Shown here: positions 8,026 to 16,780 of the stretch, one piece after another
Numbering within the stretch: position 1 is the first letter of the stretch
Layout of the letters: each line of letters starts with the position of its first letter
Origin: Hyphomicrobiaceae bacterium UBA2767
GTDB taxonomy: Bacteria; Pseudomonadota; Alphaproteobacteria; Rhizobiales; Methyloligellaceae
Direction of reading: 5' to 3'
Assembly: GCA_002352635.1 (NCBI GenBank)
Contig: DEIT01000193.1
Location: 11,545-66,685 of the forward strand
DNA: 55,141 bases
Position numbers and translations under genes: made by a program
Notes under the pieces: generated by a model
Database searches by the model: none
What the model was told of the DNA's origin: nothing
Seen by the model: only the letters and a program-made list of their open reading frames with translations

Positions 8026-9486
8026 ATGATCGGACTGAGCGGATTTGGCGGATATATTCCGCGATTGAGATTATCGAGAAAGAGCATTGCCGAGGTCAAT
8101 GGATGGATTCAGCCCGGCATCAAGCGGTTGGGCAAGGGCGAGCGCAGCATCTGCAATTGGGATGAGGACAGTGTGACAATGGCAGTTGAGGCTGCACGCG
8201 ATTGTCTCGACAACCAGAACGGTAAGCAGTTGCGCGCCATCTATCTTGGATCCACGACTTTACCGTTCCAGGACCGCCAGAATTCGGGCGTCGTTGCCGC
8301 AGCACTCAATCTCGATGAGGCCTTGTCCACCATTGACATCACCGCCGCACAAACGGCAGGCACTTCAGCGCTGGTTGCGGCACTTGATGCAGCGGACGGC
8401 GCCAAAGGGGGGGATATTCTCGTGCTGGCAAGTGACGCGCGGCGAACTCGTTCAGCCGCCCAGCAGGAAATGACCTTCGGCGATGGCGCAGCGGCGTTTA
8501 CTGTCGGTAGCAAAGATGTCGTCGCCGAGCTTCTCGGGTATCATTCGGTATCCATTGATTTCGTTGACCATTATCGTGGTGACAATCGCGAATATGATTA
8601 TAACTGGGAAGAACGCTGGATACGCGATGAAGGGCTTCTCAAGATTATTCCGAACGCGATCTCCGAAGCATTCGGCAAGGCAGGCATCGCGGCAGAAGAT
8701 GTCGACGTTTTGATCGCGCCATCCACGTTACGGGGTGTTTCGGCAAAGATCGCCAAAATGGTTGGTGTTTCAGAGGAAAGCTTGGCCGAGTCGCTCGATG
8801 GCGTTGTCGGTGAGACTGGCTGCGCGCACCCGCTGGTCATGCTGTCGCACAGTCTGGAAAGTGCATTACCAGGACAGGTGATCGTTGTCGCATCGTTTGG
8901 ACAGGGCTGCGATGTATTGGTCTTCAAGACCACTGATGCAATCGCCTCATTCAAGCCGTCCTTAGGAATATCAGGTTACATTTCGCGACGTTGCGAGGAA
9001 ACCAACTACAACAAGTTCATGGCCTTCAACGACCTCGTCCTTCAGGAGAAAGGCATGCGCGCCGAACTGGACAATCAAACGGCGCTAACCCAACTCTATC
9101 GCCGCCGCGACATGCTGCTTGGTCTTGTCGGCGGGGAGTGTGATGTATGTGGAACGCACCAGTTCCCGCGCTCGCGTATCTGCGTAAACCCGAACTGCAA
9201 TGCGATGAATACGCAAAAGCCTTTCCAGTTTGCCGATATTCCTTCGAAAATCATGACATGGTCGGCGGACCACCTGACGTACTGCCCCGATCCGCCATTG
9301 CATTATGGCATAATTCAATTCGAGGGCGGGGGCCGCTTTCTCGCCAATTTCACCGACGTTGATGTCGGGAATGTCGAGGTCGGCCAAGATATGAGAATGA
9401 TGTTTCGCATTAAGGATTATGACGATCTGCGCGGCTTTCGCCGTTACTTCTGGAAAGCTGCCCCATCCAATCAAACGAGGAATTGA
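8026..9486 (+). CDS. HMG-CoA synthase-like protein fused to a DUF35 Zn-ribbon/OB-fold domain, nucleophile replaced
   Basis: The first ~320 of 486 residues have the thiolase-superfamily fold of HMG-CoA synthase/KAS III. From about 360 a DUF35 domain begins with a zinc ribbon (CDVC at ~371-374, then C..NPNC at ~385-390) and an OB-fold tail. DUF35 proteins act as acyl-CoA adaptors for thiolases, as in archaeal HMG-CoA synthesis and steroid side-chain aldolases. At the nucleophile position the motif is ITAAQTAGTSAL, so the expected Cys is Gln109 and the synthase half is unlikely to form an acyl-enzyme. Start ATG 8026 follows AGGGGAAGAG. The SCP-x thiolase begins three bases after its stop, so a complex between the two is expected. 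The function is inferred from this pairing. Confidence 0.83.
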   Translation: MIGLSGFGGYIPRLRLSRKSIAEVNGWIQPGIKRLGKGERSICNWDEDSVTMAVEAARDCLDNQNGKQLRAIYLGSTTLPFQDRQNSGVVAAALNLDEALSTIDITAAQTAGTSALVAALDAADGAKGGDILVLASDARRTRSAAQQEMTFGDGAAAFTVGSKDVVAELLGYHSVSIDFVDHYRGDNREYDYNWEERWIRDEGLLKIIPNAISEAFGKAGIAAEDVDVLIAPSTLRGVSAKIAKMVGVSEESLAESLDGVVGETGCAHPLVMLSHSLESALPGQVIVVASFGQGCDVLVFKTTDAIASFKPSLGISGYISRRCEETNYNKFMAFNDLVLQEKGMRAELDNQTALTQLYRRRDMLLGLVGGECDVCGTHQFPRSRICVNPNCNAMNTQKPFQFADIPSKIMTWSADHLTYCPDPPLHYGIIQFEGGGRFLANFTDVDVGNVEVGQDMRMMFRIKDYDDLRGFRRYFWKAAPSNQTRN

Positions 9487-9489
9487 ACT

Positions 9490-10692
9490 ATGGCAAGTGG
9501 AATCAGGGACAAAGTTGCAATAGTCGGCATGGGGTGCTCCAAATTCGGCGAACGCTGGGATTGCGATACCGAAGACCTCATTGTCGAGGCGTTTGAGGAA
9601 TGCATCCTGGACGCCGGGATCGATATCAAGGAGATTCAGGCCGCCTGGCTTGCTACCGCTATCGAGGAAGTCCATTCCGGGAAAGGCGGCATTCCTCTCG
9701 CTTTTGCTCTGCGTCTCCCCTACATCCCTGTGACTCGTGTCGAAAACTTCTGCGCCAGCGGCTCTGAGGCGTTGCGTGGCGCCGTCTATGCGGTCGCTTC
9801 AGGAGCATGTGATATTGCACTTGCCCTGGGGGTTGAGAAACTCAAAGACACGGGCTATGGCGGCTTGCCGCAGCGCAGCCGCGGGGTCCTGAATTCCATG
9901 TGGTGGGCCAACTATTCCGCCCCGGGATCCTTTGCCCAACTTGCCTCCGCTTATCAAGCCAAGCACGGAATCAATGCTGACGAACTCAAACGAGCGATGG
10001 CTCATATTTCGGTCAAGAGCCACGCCAATGGCTCCAAGAATCCGAAGGCGCATCTCCGGAACAAAATCACCGAAGATCAAGTGCTCTCCGCGCCAATCAT
10101 CGCAGAGCCGCTCGGTCTTTTCGATTGTTGTGGCGTGAGCGATGGCGCCGCCTGCGCGATTGTCACCACGCCCGAAATTGCGAGGAACCTTGGAAAGAAG
10201 GATCTCATTACGGTCAAGGCGCTGCAACTCTCGGTCTCGAATGGAACCGAGTCGGGGCACAATTCCTGGGACGGCAGTCATTTCATGACGGCCCGGATTG
10301 CCAGCACTCGGGCTTACGAGGAAGCAGGAATACGCGACCCCCGGAAGGAGATAGATCTTGCCGAAGTGCACGACTGCTTTTCGATCACGGAACTCGTGAC
10401 AATGGAAGATTTACACTTGTCGCCCGAGGGAGGTGCGGTCAAGGATGTGCTGGACGGTTTCTACGATTCAGATGGCGGTCTGCCTTGCCAAATCGACGGC
10501 GGGCTTAAGTGTTTCGGCCACCCGATCGGTTCGTCCGGTCTGAGGATGATCTACGAGCTTTATCTGCAGATGCAAGGTCGAGCCTCCGAACGCCAGGTCG
10601 AAAATCCCAAATTGGGGCTTACCCACAATTTGGGCGGCGCGCCACATCAGAATGTGTGTTCGGTAGCCATCATTGGGCAGTTGGGGGCATAG
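9490..10692 (+). CDS. SCP-x-type thiolase (acetyl-CoA acyltransferase-like)
   Basis: This 400-residue lipid-transfer-protein-type thiolase cleaves 3-oxoacyl-CoAs, in this subfamily often 2-methyl-branched ones, releasing propionyl-CoA. The nucleophile is Cys88 in ENFCASGSEA. EVHDCFSITE (around 293-302) and KCFGHPIGSSG (around 341-351) give the SCP-x HDCF and GHP signatures. The second catalytic cysteine, usual near the C-terminus of classical thiolases, is represented by the VCSVAI region. The start is ATG 9490 with AGGA upstream, three bases after the HMGS-like/DUF35 gene. Members of this subfamily need a DUF35 partner for activity in several known cases. With the racemase and MFE-2-type SDR nearby it fits branched-chain beta-oxidation. 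An aldolase-type (Ltp2-like) reaction is the main alternative, but the Cys nucleophile argues for a true thiolase. Confidence 0.87.
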   Translation: MASGIRDKVAIVGMGCSKFGERWDCDTEDLIVEAFEECILDAGIDIKEIQAAWLATAIEEVHSGKGGIPLAFALRLPYIPVTRVENFCASGSEALRGAVYAVASGACDIALALGVEKLKDTGYGGLPQRSRGVLNSMWWANYSAPGSFAQLASAYQAKHGINADELKRAMAHISVKSHANGSKNPKAHLRNKITEDQVLSAPIIAEPLGLFDCCGVSDGAACAIVTTPEIARNLGKKDLITVKALQLSVSNGTESGHNSWDGSHFMTARIASTRAYEEAGIRDPRKEIDLAEVHDCFSITELVTMEDLHLSPEGGAVKDVLDGFYDSDGGLPCQIDGGLKCFGHPIGSSGLRMIYELYLQMQGRASERQVENPKLGLTHNLGGAPHQNVCSVAIIGQLGA

Positions 10693-10765
10693 TCCGGGAA
10701 ATAATGACTACCGCAGCAGTGTGGCTGCTTCCGCCAGATGCTAGCAGAGAGGGAATATCAAAGAG

Positions 10766-11680
10766 ATGAGCAAATTATTGGAAGGCAAAGTCGCTATTGT
10801 TACCGGTGCAGGGCGCGGTATCGGGCGAGGAATTGCAGAGTCAATGGCTGCCCACGGCGTCAAGGTGGTTGTCAATGATCTTGGTGCGACTGCCGATGGC
10901 GAAGGCGAGGATACCGGACCCGCCAATGAAACCGTCGAAGCGATCAAGAAGGCCGGCGGCATAGCCATTGTCAACGGCGATAGTGTTGCGAGCTGGGATG
11001 GCGCACACGCCATGGTCGAAACCGCGCTTTCGACGTGGGGCCGTATCGATTGTGTAATCAACAACGCCGGTATCCTTCGCGACGTAATCTTCCACAAGCT
11101 TGAGGAAGCGGATTTTGACGCTGTCGTCGCCGTCCACCTCAAAGGCAGCTTTAACGTATCGCGCGCCGCGGCTCCGCATTTCCGCAAACAGGAAAGCGGC
11201 GCATACGTGCACATGACGTCAAATTCGGGGCTGATCGGCAATTTCGGACAAGCCAATTATGCCGCTGCCAAGATGGCTATTGTTGGCCTCTCAAAGTCGA
11301 TTGCACTCGATATGTCGCGTTTCAACGTAAGGTCCAACTGTATCTCGCCGACGGCATGGAGCCGCCTTACAGGCACTATCCCGGCCTCAACCGATGCCGA
11401 GAAAGAACGCGTCAGCAAGATCATGGCCATGACGCCGGACAAGATTGCGCCGCTCGCAACTTATCTCTGCAGTGACGCGGCAAAAGACGTCACCGGACAG
11501 ATATTTGCGGTCCGTAACAACGAGATTTTCCTGATGTCGCAAAATCGTCCGCTCCGCTCGGTTCACGATTCCGATGGCTGGACGCCGGAAAAAATCGCCA
11601 ACCATGCCATGCCTGTGCTGAAGGCAACGTTCTATGACCTCGAGCGGTCTGGCGATGTCTTTTGCTGGGATCCGATTTGA
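10766..11680 (+). CDS. SDR 3-hydroxyacyl-CoA dehydrogenase, MFE-2-like
   Basis: This 304-residue short-chain dehydrogenase resembles the dehydrogenase domain of peroxisomal multifunctional enzyme type 2, which oxidises (3R)-hydroxyacyl-CoAs with NAD+. The Rossmann motif GAGRGIG is at 14-20. VVVNDLG (35-40) is the family's cofactor-selecting strand, and INNAGILRD is at 98-106. The catalytic residues are Ser152, Tyr165 and Lys169 in GQANYAAAK. The protein is longer than a typical 250-residue SDR because of a C-terminal extension, as in MFE-2. It is 73 bases downstream of the thiolase and completes a hydratase-dehydrogenase-thiolase set. The (3R) specificity fits the MaoC-type (not crotonase-type) hydratases in this region. 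The next gene runs in the opposite direction. Confidence 0.86.
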   Translation: MSKLLEGKVAIVTGAGRGIGRGIAESMAAHGVKVVVNDLGATADGEGEDTGPANETVEAIKKAGGIAIVNGDSVASWDGAHAMVETALSTWGRIDCVINNAGILRDVIFHKLEEADFDAVVAVHLKGSFNVSRAAAPHFRKQESGAYVHMTSNSGLIGNFGQANYAAAKMAIVGLSKSIALDMSRFNVRSNCISPTAWSRLTGTIPASTDAEKERVSKIMAMTPDKIAPLATYLCSDAAKDVTGQIFAVRNNEIFLMSQNRPLRSVHDSDGWTPEKIANHAMPVLKATFYDLERSGDVFCWDPI

Positions 11681-11718
11681 TCCGCTTGCGCCCATCCTGG
11701 AGGTTCGCTGAAAACCTG

Positions 11719-13227
11719 CTATACGACAGTAAGCTGCGGGCTTGGCCGTTGGTTGACGATCTTTTTCAGAATTCGCATCCCTTCCACCAGCCCGAGCTTG
11801 TTAGAGTCCGGGTTCAGTGTGAATCTCACTGCCCGCGGCGGCTCTATTTGTCCGATGGAGAAGCTTTCTGATTTGACGACCGAGACACCGGCCTTCTGTG
11901 CGGAGTTTAAGAATTCACTGGATGACCAGTGATCGGGCAGACAGAGCCATGAGAAAAACGCCGACGGATGGCTGCGCAACTTGATGCCCTTGAGCTCTTC
12001 CGCTGCAATCTTGTGACGCCGTGCAAGCTCCTCATTGTTGCGTTGCGCTATTTTTTCAGCGGTACCGTACATAATCATCAGCGAGGCCGCGTCGTGTATC
12101 AGCGGTGATGTCGCCAAGGTAAGCGAGTGAATCGTGTTGGTGAATTCATCGACAAACCCAGGCGGAACCGCCATGAAGCCAACACGGAGTGCCGGGCTTA
12201 CGCATTTGGAGAGACTGGTGAAGTATATGGTGCGTTCTGGAGCGTAAACCGCCAGCGGGGGAGGGCGGTCGACTGTGCCGGCGGCAACCACATCGTCTTC
12301 GACAAAAATGAGATCGTGAGTGCGTCCGATTTCGGCAATTTTCTTTCGCCGTGTCTCGGACATGACGCAACCAAGGGGATTTTGCGCTGTCGGTTGAAGA
12401 AAGACGATTCGCCCGCCAGTCCTCTTGTGGGCGGCTAGCAGTGCATCGGGCATCATGCCCTCCGCATCCATTTCGACTCCCTCCAGATCAATCTCGCGTA
12501 GCGCGGCAATCGACTTTAACCCCGAATAAGTCAACTGCTCGGTGAGAAAAGGTCCACCGAAGTGAGCCAGGCCCATTGTGGCGGTCAGGATCGCTTGCTG
12601 TCCGCCGCCGCACGCGATTATCTGCTCCGGCGGAACTTCGAAGCCGAGGCGCCTAATCCAGGCGGAGCCCGCCGCGCGATGCGCGATGTAACCCGCGGCG
12701 GGCGGATAAGAGACGAGCGGTAACAACATAGTGTGGTCCGCCACCTCCGAAAGAACATTCCGCGTCACGTCGATCAAGTCGTCGATTGGGAAGCGGAAGC
12801 ACGCAAGATCGATGGTGCCGGGTTTAGATTCCGGCAGGAAGCGGGTGTATTTATCCATATCTTCATGGTTCTTGACGAATGTTCCGCGCCCGACCTCTCC
12901 AGATACCAAATCGCGCATCTTGACGACCATATAAGCGCGACCCACAGTGCCAACAGTGATCCCCAACTTCAACGCCAGATCACGCTGCGGTGGCAATTGA
13001 GCGCCCGCCGGAAGAACGCCACTGTTAATTGCGTTCGCAATCGCACCAGCGAGCGCAAGATATCGCGGTCCACCGATCCCGGAAATGTCCGGTACCCAAA
13101 ATTCTTTATCGGGTTCCAATGGATTATCCTCTGTTTTGTGCAGCATTTCAGGAATAACAATATATGATAATAATACCCATTCAATTTGGGACATTGCACT
13201 AAAATTGAAGCGTCTGTATAGTGCCAT
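11719..13227 (-). CDS. MocR-type transcriptional regulator (GntR wHTH + aminotransferase fold)
   Basis: This 502-residue MocR/PdxR-family regulator pairs an N-terminal GntR winged helix (about 54-119, with PPQRDLALKLGITVGTVGRAY) with a class I aminotransferase-like domain that binds PLP and an amino-containing effector. The PLP lysine is Lys341 in TSLSKCVSPALRVGF, and QPTAQNPLG and VEDD are typical aminotransferase motifs. Start ATG 13227 is backed by GGAGG three bases upstream, a spacing also seen at 35479. A later ATG at 13146 would remove a rather long N-terminal tail and cannot be excluded. The gene diverges from the acyl-CoA ligase at 13449, its likeliest target. The effector is unknown, and regulation of the ligase cluster is inferred from position. 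Confidence 0.88.
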   Translation of the reverse strand: MALYRRFNFSAMSQIEWVLLSYIVIPEMLHKTEDNPLEPDKEFWVPDISGIGGPRYLALAGAIANAINSGVLPAGAQLPPQRDLALKLGITVGTVGRAYMVVKMRDLVSGEVGRGTFVKNHEDMDKYTRFLPESKPGTIDLACFRFPIDDLIDVTRNVLSEVADHTMLLPLVSYPPAAGYIAHRAAGSAWIRRLGFEVPPEQIIACGGGQQAILTATMGLAHFGGPFLTEQLTYSGLKSIAALREIDLEGVEMDAEGMMPDALLAAHKRTGGRIVFLQPTAQNPLGCVMSETRRKKIAEIGRTHDLIFVEDDVVAAGTVDRPPPLAVYAPERTIYFTSLSKCVSPALRVGFMAVPPGFVDEFTNTIHSLTLATSPLIHDAASLMIMYGTAEKIAQRNNEELARRHKIAAEELKGIKLRSHPSAFFSWLCLPDHWSSSEFLNSAQKAGVSVVKSESFSIGQIEPPRAVRFTLNPDSNKLGLVEGMRILKKIVNQRPSPQLTVV

Positions 13228-13448
13228 TCGCCTCCGAAGTTTGAAGTTATCATAGCAGGAATTTCGGAATTTTTATAATCATTCTCAGAAACTATTCTCT
13301 CGAGCCCACAATCCTTTTACAGGACAGGGGCATTGCGGAAAGACCGAAAGATTGAGGCGCTGACTGGATAAGTACAATTAGCTGATCTAGGTTTCTGTCA
13401 TGCGCGTTATTCGATTGCCGAATTTAGTGAAAACCCCCAGGTGGGAAC

Positions 13449-15107
13449 ATGCCAAGCTCAGAGTCTGAGGAGTACAATCGCGGCGCAAAGGTGAATCCGT
13501 TCGCGAACAAGACATATTCTGAATCAATCCAGTTGCTGGTTGAAAACTATGGTGACCGGATTGCACTCATATACGGTGATCAGAAATACACATTTCGTCA
13601 GATTAAGAATGAAATTGACGATGCATCGCGCAAACTCAGAGCCATTGGACTGAACCGCGGCGACAAAGTGGCGATATGGTTGCCCAACCAGGCCGAATTC
13701 CTCTTTACCTGGCTCGGAGCCGGTCAAATCGGACTGACTGCCGTTATTTTGAACACGCGCCTGATGGCCGAGGAGGTGAGCTACCAATTAAGGCAGTCGG
13801 ATAGTCGGGCAGTGATAGTACCAGGTGACGGCGCATTCCGTGATTTTCTCGGCGACATCGCTTCGCTATGTCCGGATATTCGCGATGCCGCGCCTGGCGA
13901 AAAATTCGGCGGAGAGAATGTGCCAACGCTGGAATTTGTTATTTCTCTCGGTCAGACAGGGCACGGGTTTCGCGGCGTGCTTCAGTGGGATGATGTTGAG
14001 ACTGATGACGATACGCCACTCGCCTACGAGACCGATCCGAATAGCGCCGCCCTCATTGCATACAGTTCCGGCACGACAGCACTGCCAAAAGGCGCGATGC
14101 TGACCCATGCAATTTGGCGCAAGGCGGCAGATCACGGCGAACGCTTCTTTCAAAAACCCGACGACAGGCTCTACCTCTGTGTGCCTCTGTTTTCGATCCT
14201 TTCAACCGTAAACGGTGTTATCACCTTCTGGACCGGAGGCTCGGCCGTCGTACTCGAAGATCGCTATGAGCCGGAGAAGATGCTGGCGGCAATCGAGCGT
14301 GAACGCTGCACGGCGGCTTACCTCTTGCCGCTTATGATCTGCAAATCGGTGGAACTGCCAAATTTTAAGGACTTCGATCTATCCAGCCTGCGAACCGGGA
14401 TTCTCGTGACGACCGATCGAGACGCCTTCATGGCGGCCTACGAAAAACTCGGCATGACAGATTTTGTCACTAGCTACGGGATGACCGAGACGTCGAGCGC
14501 GTGTACGCGGACCTGGTCCAGCGATCCGCTTGAAGTGCGCCTTAGATCGCACGGCAAACCTCTTCCTGACATCGACGTGCGAATTGCCGATCCAGATTCC
14601 AATGAGGAGGTTCCGCGCGGCAAGGTCGGCGAAATTCAGGTTCGCGGCTACAATATTATGCTCGGCTACTACAACAAACCGGAGGAGACGCAGCGCGCTT
14701 TCAGCGGGGACGGCTGGTACAAGTCCGGTGATGCTGGTGAAATGTTCGAGGATGGTTCCATACGGTTCCTTCACCGTCTGTCGGACGGCTACAAGCACAA
14801 GGGATTCAATGTCTCGACCGCCGAGGTCGAGGCAGTTCTCGAACGCCATCCTGACGTGAAGCAGGCGGCCGTCGTCGGCATTCCCGATAAGGAAGTGGGC
14901 GAAGTCGGTACGGCCTTCGTTATCCCGAATGAAGAATCCAGTGTCGACGATGAAACGCTGATTGCCTTTGCGAATGAGCATCTCGCGTCCTTCAAAGTGC
15001 CGGCGCATCTGTTCCTTGCCGACGGGTTCCCGATGACGGCTGGCACCGAGAAAATTCAAAAATTCAAGCTCCGGGAGCGCGCACTCAAGCAGCTTGAACG
15101 GACCTGA
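13449..15107 (+). CDS. Acyl-CoA ligase (class I AMP-forming), tandem paralog 1
   Basis: This 552-residue ANL-superfamily ligase adenylates a carboxylic acid and transfers it to CoA. The P-loop-like motif YSSGTTALPKGAM lies around residue 200. SYGMTET and the GWYKSGD hinge region follow, and the C-terminal lysine loop is TAGTEKIQKFKLRE. It is the first of three consecutive paralogs (13449, 15130, 16781) that share FxNKTY-x-ESI near the N-terminus. The start is ATG 13449 after AGGTGGG. It diverges from a MocR regulator, with 221 bases between them. The substrate is unknown; the family spans medium- to long-chain fatty acids and aryl acids. Three near-equivalent copies suggest several related acids or pathway intermediates. 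Confidence 0.87.
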   Translation: MPSSESEEYNRGAKVNPFANKTYSESIQLLVENYGDRIALIYGDQKYTFRQIKNEIDDASRKLRAIGLNRGDKVAIWLPNQAEFLFTWLGAGQIGLTAVILNTRLMAEEVSYQLRQSDSRAVIVPGDGAFRDFLGDIASLCPDIRDAAPGEKFGGENVPTLEFVISLGQTGHGFRGVLQWDDVETDDDTPLAYETDPNSAALIAYSSGTTALPKGAMLTHAIWRKAADHGERFFQKPDDRLYLCVPLFSILSTVNGVITFWTGGSAVVLEDRYEPEKMLAAIERERCTAAYLLPLMICKSVELPNFKDFDLSSLRTGILVTTDRDAFMAAYEKLGMTDFVTSYGMTETSSACTRTWSSDPLEVRLRSHGKPLPDIDVRIADPDSNEEVPRGKVGEIQVRGYNIMLGYYNKPEETQRAFSGDGWYKSGDAGEMFEDGSIRFLHRLSDGYKHKGFNVSTAEVEAVLERHPDVKQAAVVGIPDKEVGEVGTAFVIPNEESSVDDETLIAFANEHLASFKVPAHLFLADGFPMTAGTEKIQKFKLRERALKQLERT

Positions 15108-15129
15108 TTAACAGTGAAGGAATAGAAGT

Positions 15130-16740
15130 GTGAACGCGTTCCGCGACCTTACTTACGCAGAAAGCATTAGTCGGATTGCGCATGCGCACGGGACACGCGA
15201 GGCCATCATCTATCGCGATCAGCGCTATACATTTGCAGATCTCAAAAAACATGTGGACGAGGCTTCGGCACGGCTGGCGTCAATAGGACTTAAAGCGGGA
15301 GACAAAGTCGCTATCCTGCTTCCGAACCGTCCGGAATTCATCTGGTATTGGTTTGGCGCGTCTCAGATTGGACTTGTCGCGGTGATGCTGAACACTCGGT
15401 TGCGCCGCGACGAGTTGGCTTATCAGCTAGCGCAGTCCGACAGTCGCGCGATTATCGTTCCTGGTAGCGGGGCCTTTCGCGATTTTCTTGCTGAATTGAG
15501 TGATCTGGCCCCGGCCATCGCAGAAGGCGAGCCAGGCAAGCTGGCCAGCGAGCAACTTACCGAACTCAACCACGTTATCGCGGTAGATACATTCAGCGCC
15601 GAGTACAGTGGTGTCCTGGACTGGTCATCGCCTCCGACGGAGAACCTTGAAGTGCCGCCGATGGAGACGGACCCAGCGAAACCAGGCATCATCGGCTACA
15701 GCTCCGGAACCACCGCGCTTCCAAAAGGCGCGATGATTTCTCATTGCGTCTGGCGCAAGGCCTGGGACCTTGGAGAGCGAACCGAACTGACCGAGAACGA
15801 CTGTCTTTACATGGCATTACCGCTGTTCGGGACGATGGCGAACCTGAACGGCGTCCTGCCCTATCTTGTACGAGGCGCCAAGCTGGTGATCGGCGAGCAA
15901 TTCGATGCCGGCGTGTGCCTTCGGGCGATCGAAAACGAGCGGGTCACCAGTATCCATCTTCTGCCAGCGACTATCAAACAACTTGTCGAGCATTCAGACT
16001 TTGAAAAATACGACCGTTCGTCGTTGCGCTTATCTTACACGTTATCGATTGACCCCGCGGTCCTTGATGTTGTCGCGGATGTTATCGGCATTCCTGGTGT
16101 CATGACAGGCTACGGCCTGACCGAGACAACCGCCGTTGCGACCCGCAATCACTGGACCGATTCACGGGAACATCGACACGGCACTCAAGGCTGGGCGTTG
16201 CCGGACGTCGAGGTCAAGATCGTCGATCCCGAAACGCTGGCGGATATTTCCCCGAATCAGAGAGGTGAAATCTGGGTGCGGGGTTATTGCACAATGCTGG
16301 GCTATTACAAAAAGCCGAAGGAGACGGCGGATATGCTGCTGCCCGACGGGTGGCTCAGAACCGGCGACATTGGGCAGGAAGATGAGACAGGCCGGATCAA
16401 GTTTCAAGGACGTCTGGGCGACGGCTACAAGTCGCGCGGATTCAACGTATCGCCAGAAGAGATCGAGCACGTAATCAACAAGCATCCGGCTGTTGAGTCG
16501 TCGTCTGTTGTCGGCGTGCCGGATTCATTCGCGGAGAAAGTTGGGGTCGCGTTTGTGATCAAGAAGAAAGACGCTTCCCTAACGGAGAATGGGCTGCTCG
16601 ATTATCTTCAGCCCAAATTGGCCGGCTACAAGATGCCGCTTCACGTGTTTTTCACGGATCAGTTCCCGCTAACAACCGGGACTGGCAAAGTACGCAAAGT
16701 CAGACTACGTGAGATGGCAACCGAACATCTCGGTCTCTAA
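15130..16740 (+). CDS. Acyl-CoA ligase (class I AMP-forming), tandem paralog 2
   Basis: This 536-residue paralog of the preceding ligase begins 23 bases after its stop. The adenylate motif is YSSGTTALPKGAM and the second is GYGLTETTA. DGWLRTGDIG lies at the domain hinge, and the C-terminal loop TTGTGKVRKVRLRE carries the catalytic lysine. The start is GTG 15130 with GAAGGAATA upstream; no ATG lies in a better position. The N-terminus NAFRDLTYAESI aligns with the FxNKTYSESI of the flanking copies, which shows the three came from duplication. Residues of the acid-binding pocket between the motifs differ from those of copies 1 and 3, so the substrates may differ. It is certainly cotranscribed with its neighbours, given the short gaps. 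Confidence 0.87.
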   Translation: MNAFRDLTYAESISRIAHAHGTREAIIYRDQRYTFADLKKHVDEASARLASIGLKAGDKVAILLPNRPEFIWYWFGASQIGLVAVMLNTRLRRDELAYQLAQSDSRAIIVPGSGAFRDFLAELSDLAPAIAEGEPGKLASEQLTELNHVIAVDTFSAEYSGVLDWSSPPTENLEVPPMETDPAKPGIIGYSSGTTALPKGAMISHCVWRKAWDLGERTELTENDCLYMALPLFGTMANLNGVLPYLVRGAKLVIGEQFDAGVCLRAIENERVTSIHLLPATIKQLVEHSDFEKYDRSSLRLSYTLSIDPAVLDVVADVIGIPGVMTGYGLTETTAVATRNHWTDSREHRHGTQGWALPDVEVKIVDPETLADISPNQRGEIWVRGYCTMLGYYKKPKETADMLLPDGWLRTGDIGQEDETGRIKFQGRLGDGYKSRGFNVSPEEIEHVINKHPAVESSSVVGVPDSFAEKVGVAFVIKKKDASLTENGLLDYLQPKLAGYKMPLHVFFTDQFPLTTGTGKVRKVRLREMATEHLGL

Positions 16741-16780
16741 GCCATCTCACCTCTCCAAATATGCTAAGAGGCACTCGGTT

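Noticed and set aside
9085..10371. Reverse open frames of 190-196 codons
   Set aside because: They are antisense to the HMGS-like and thiolase genes, with no start signals or motifs.
11681..11718. Terminator between SDR and MocR genes
   Set aside because: Only a 4-bp stem (AGGT/ACCT) with no T-run can be drawn in the short gap.
14379..15059. Open frame of 226 codons on the reverse strand
   Set aside because: It lies inside the first tandem acyl-CoA ligase. Its composition is typical of a shadow frame.
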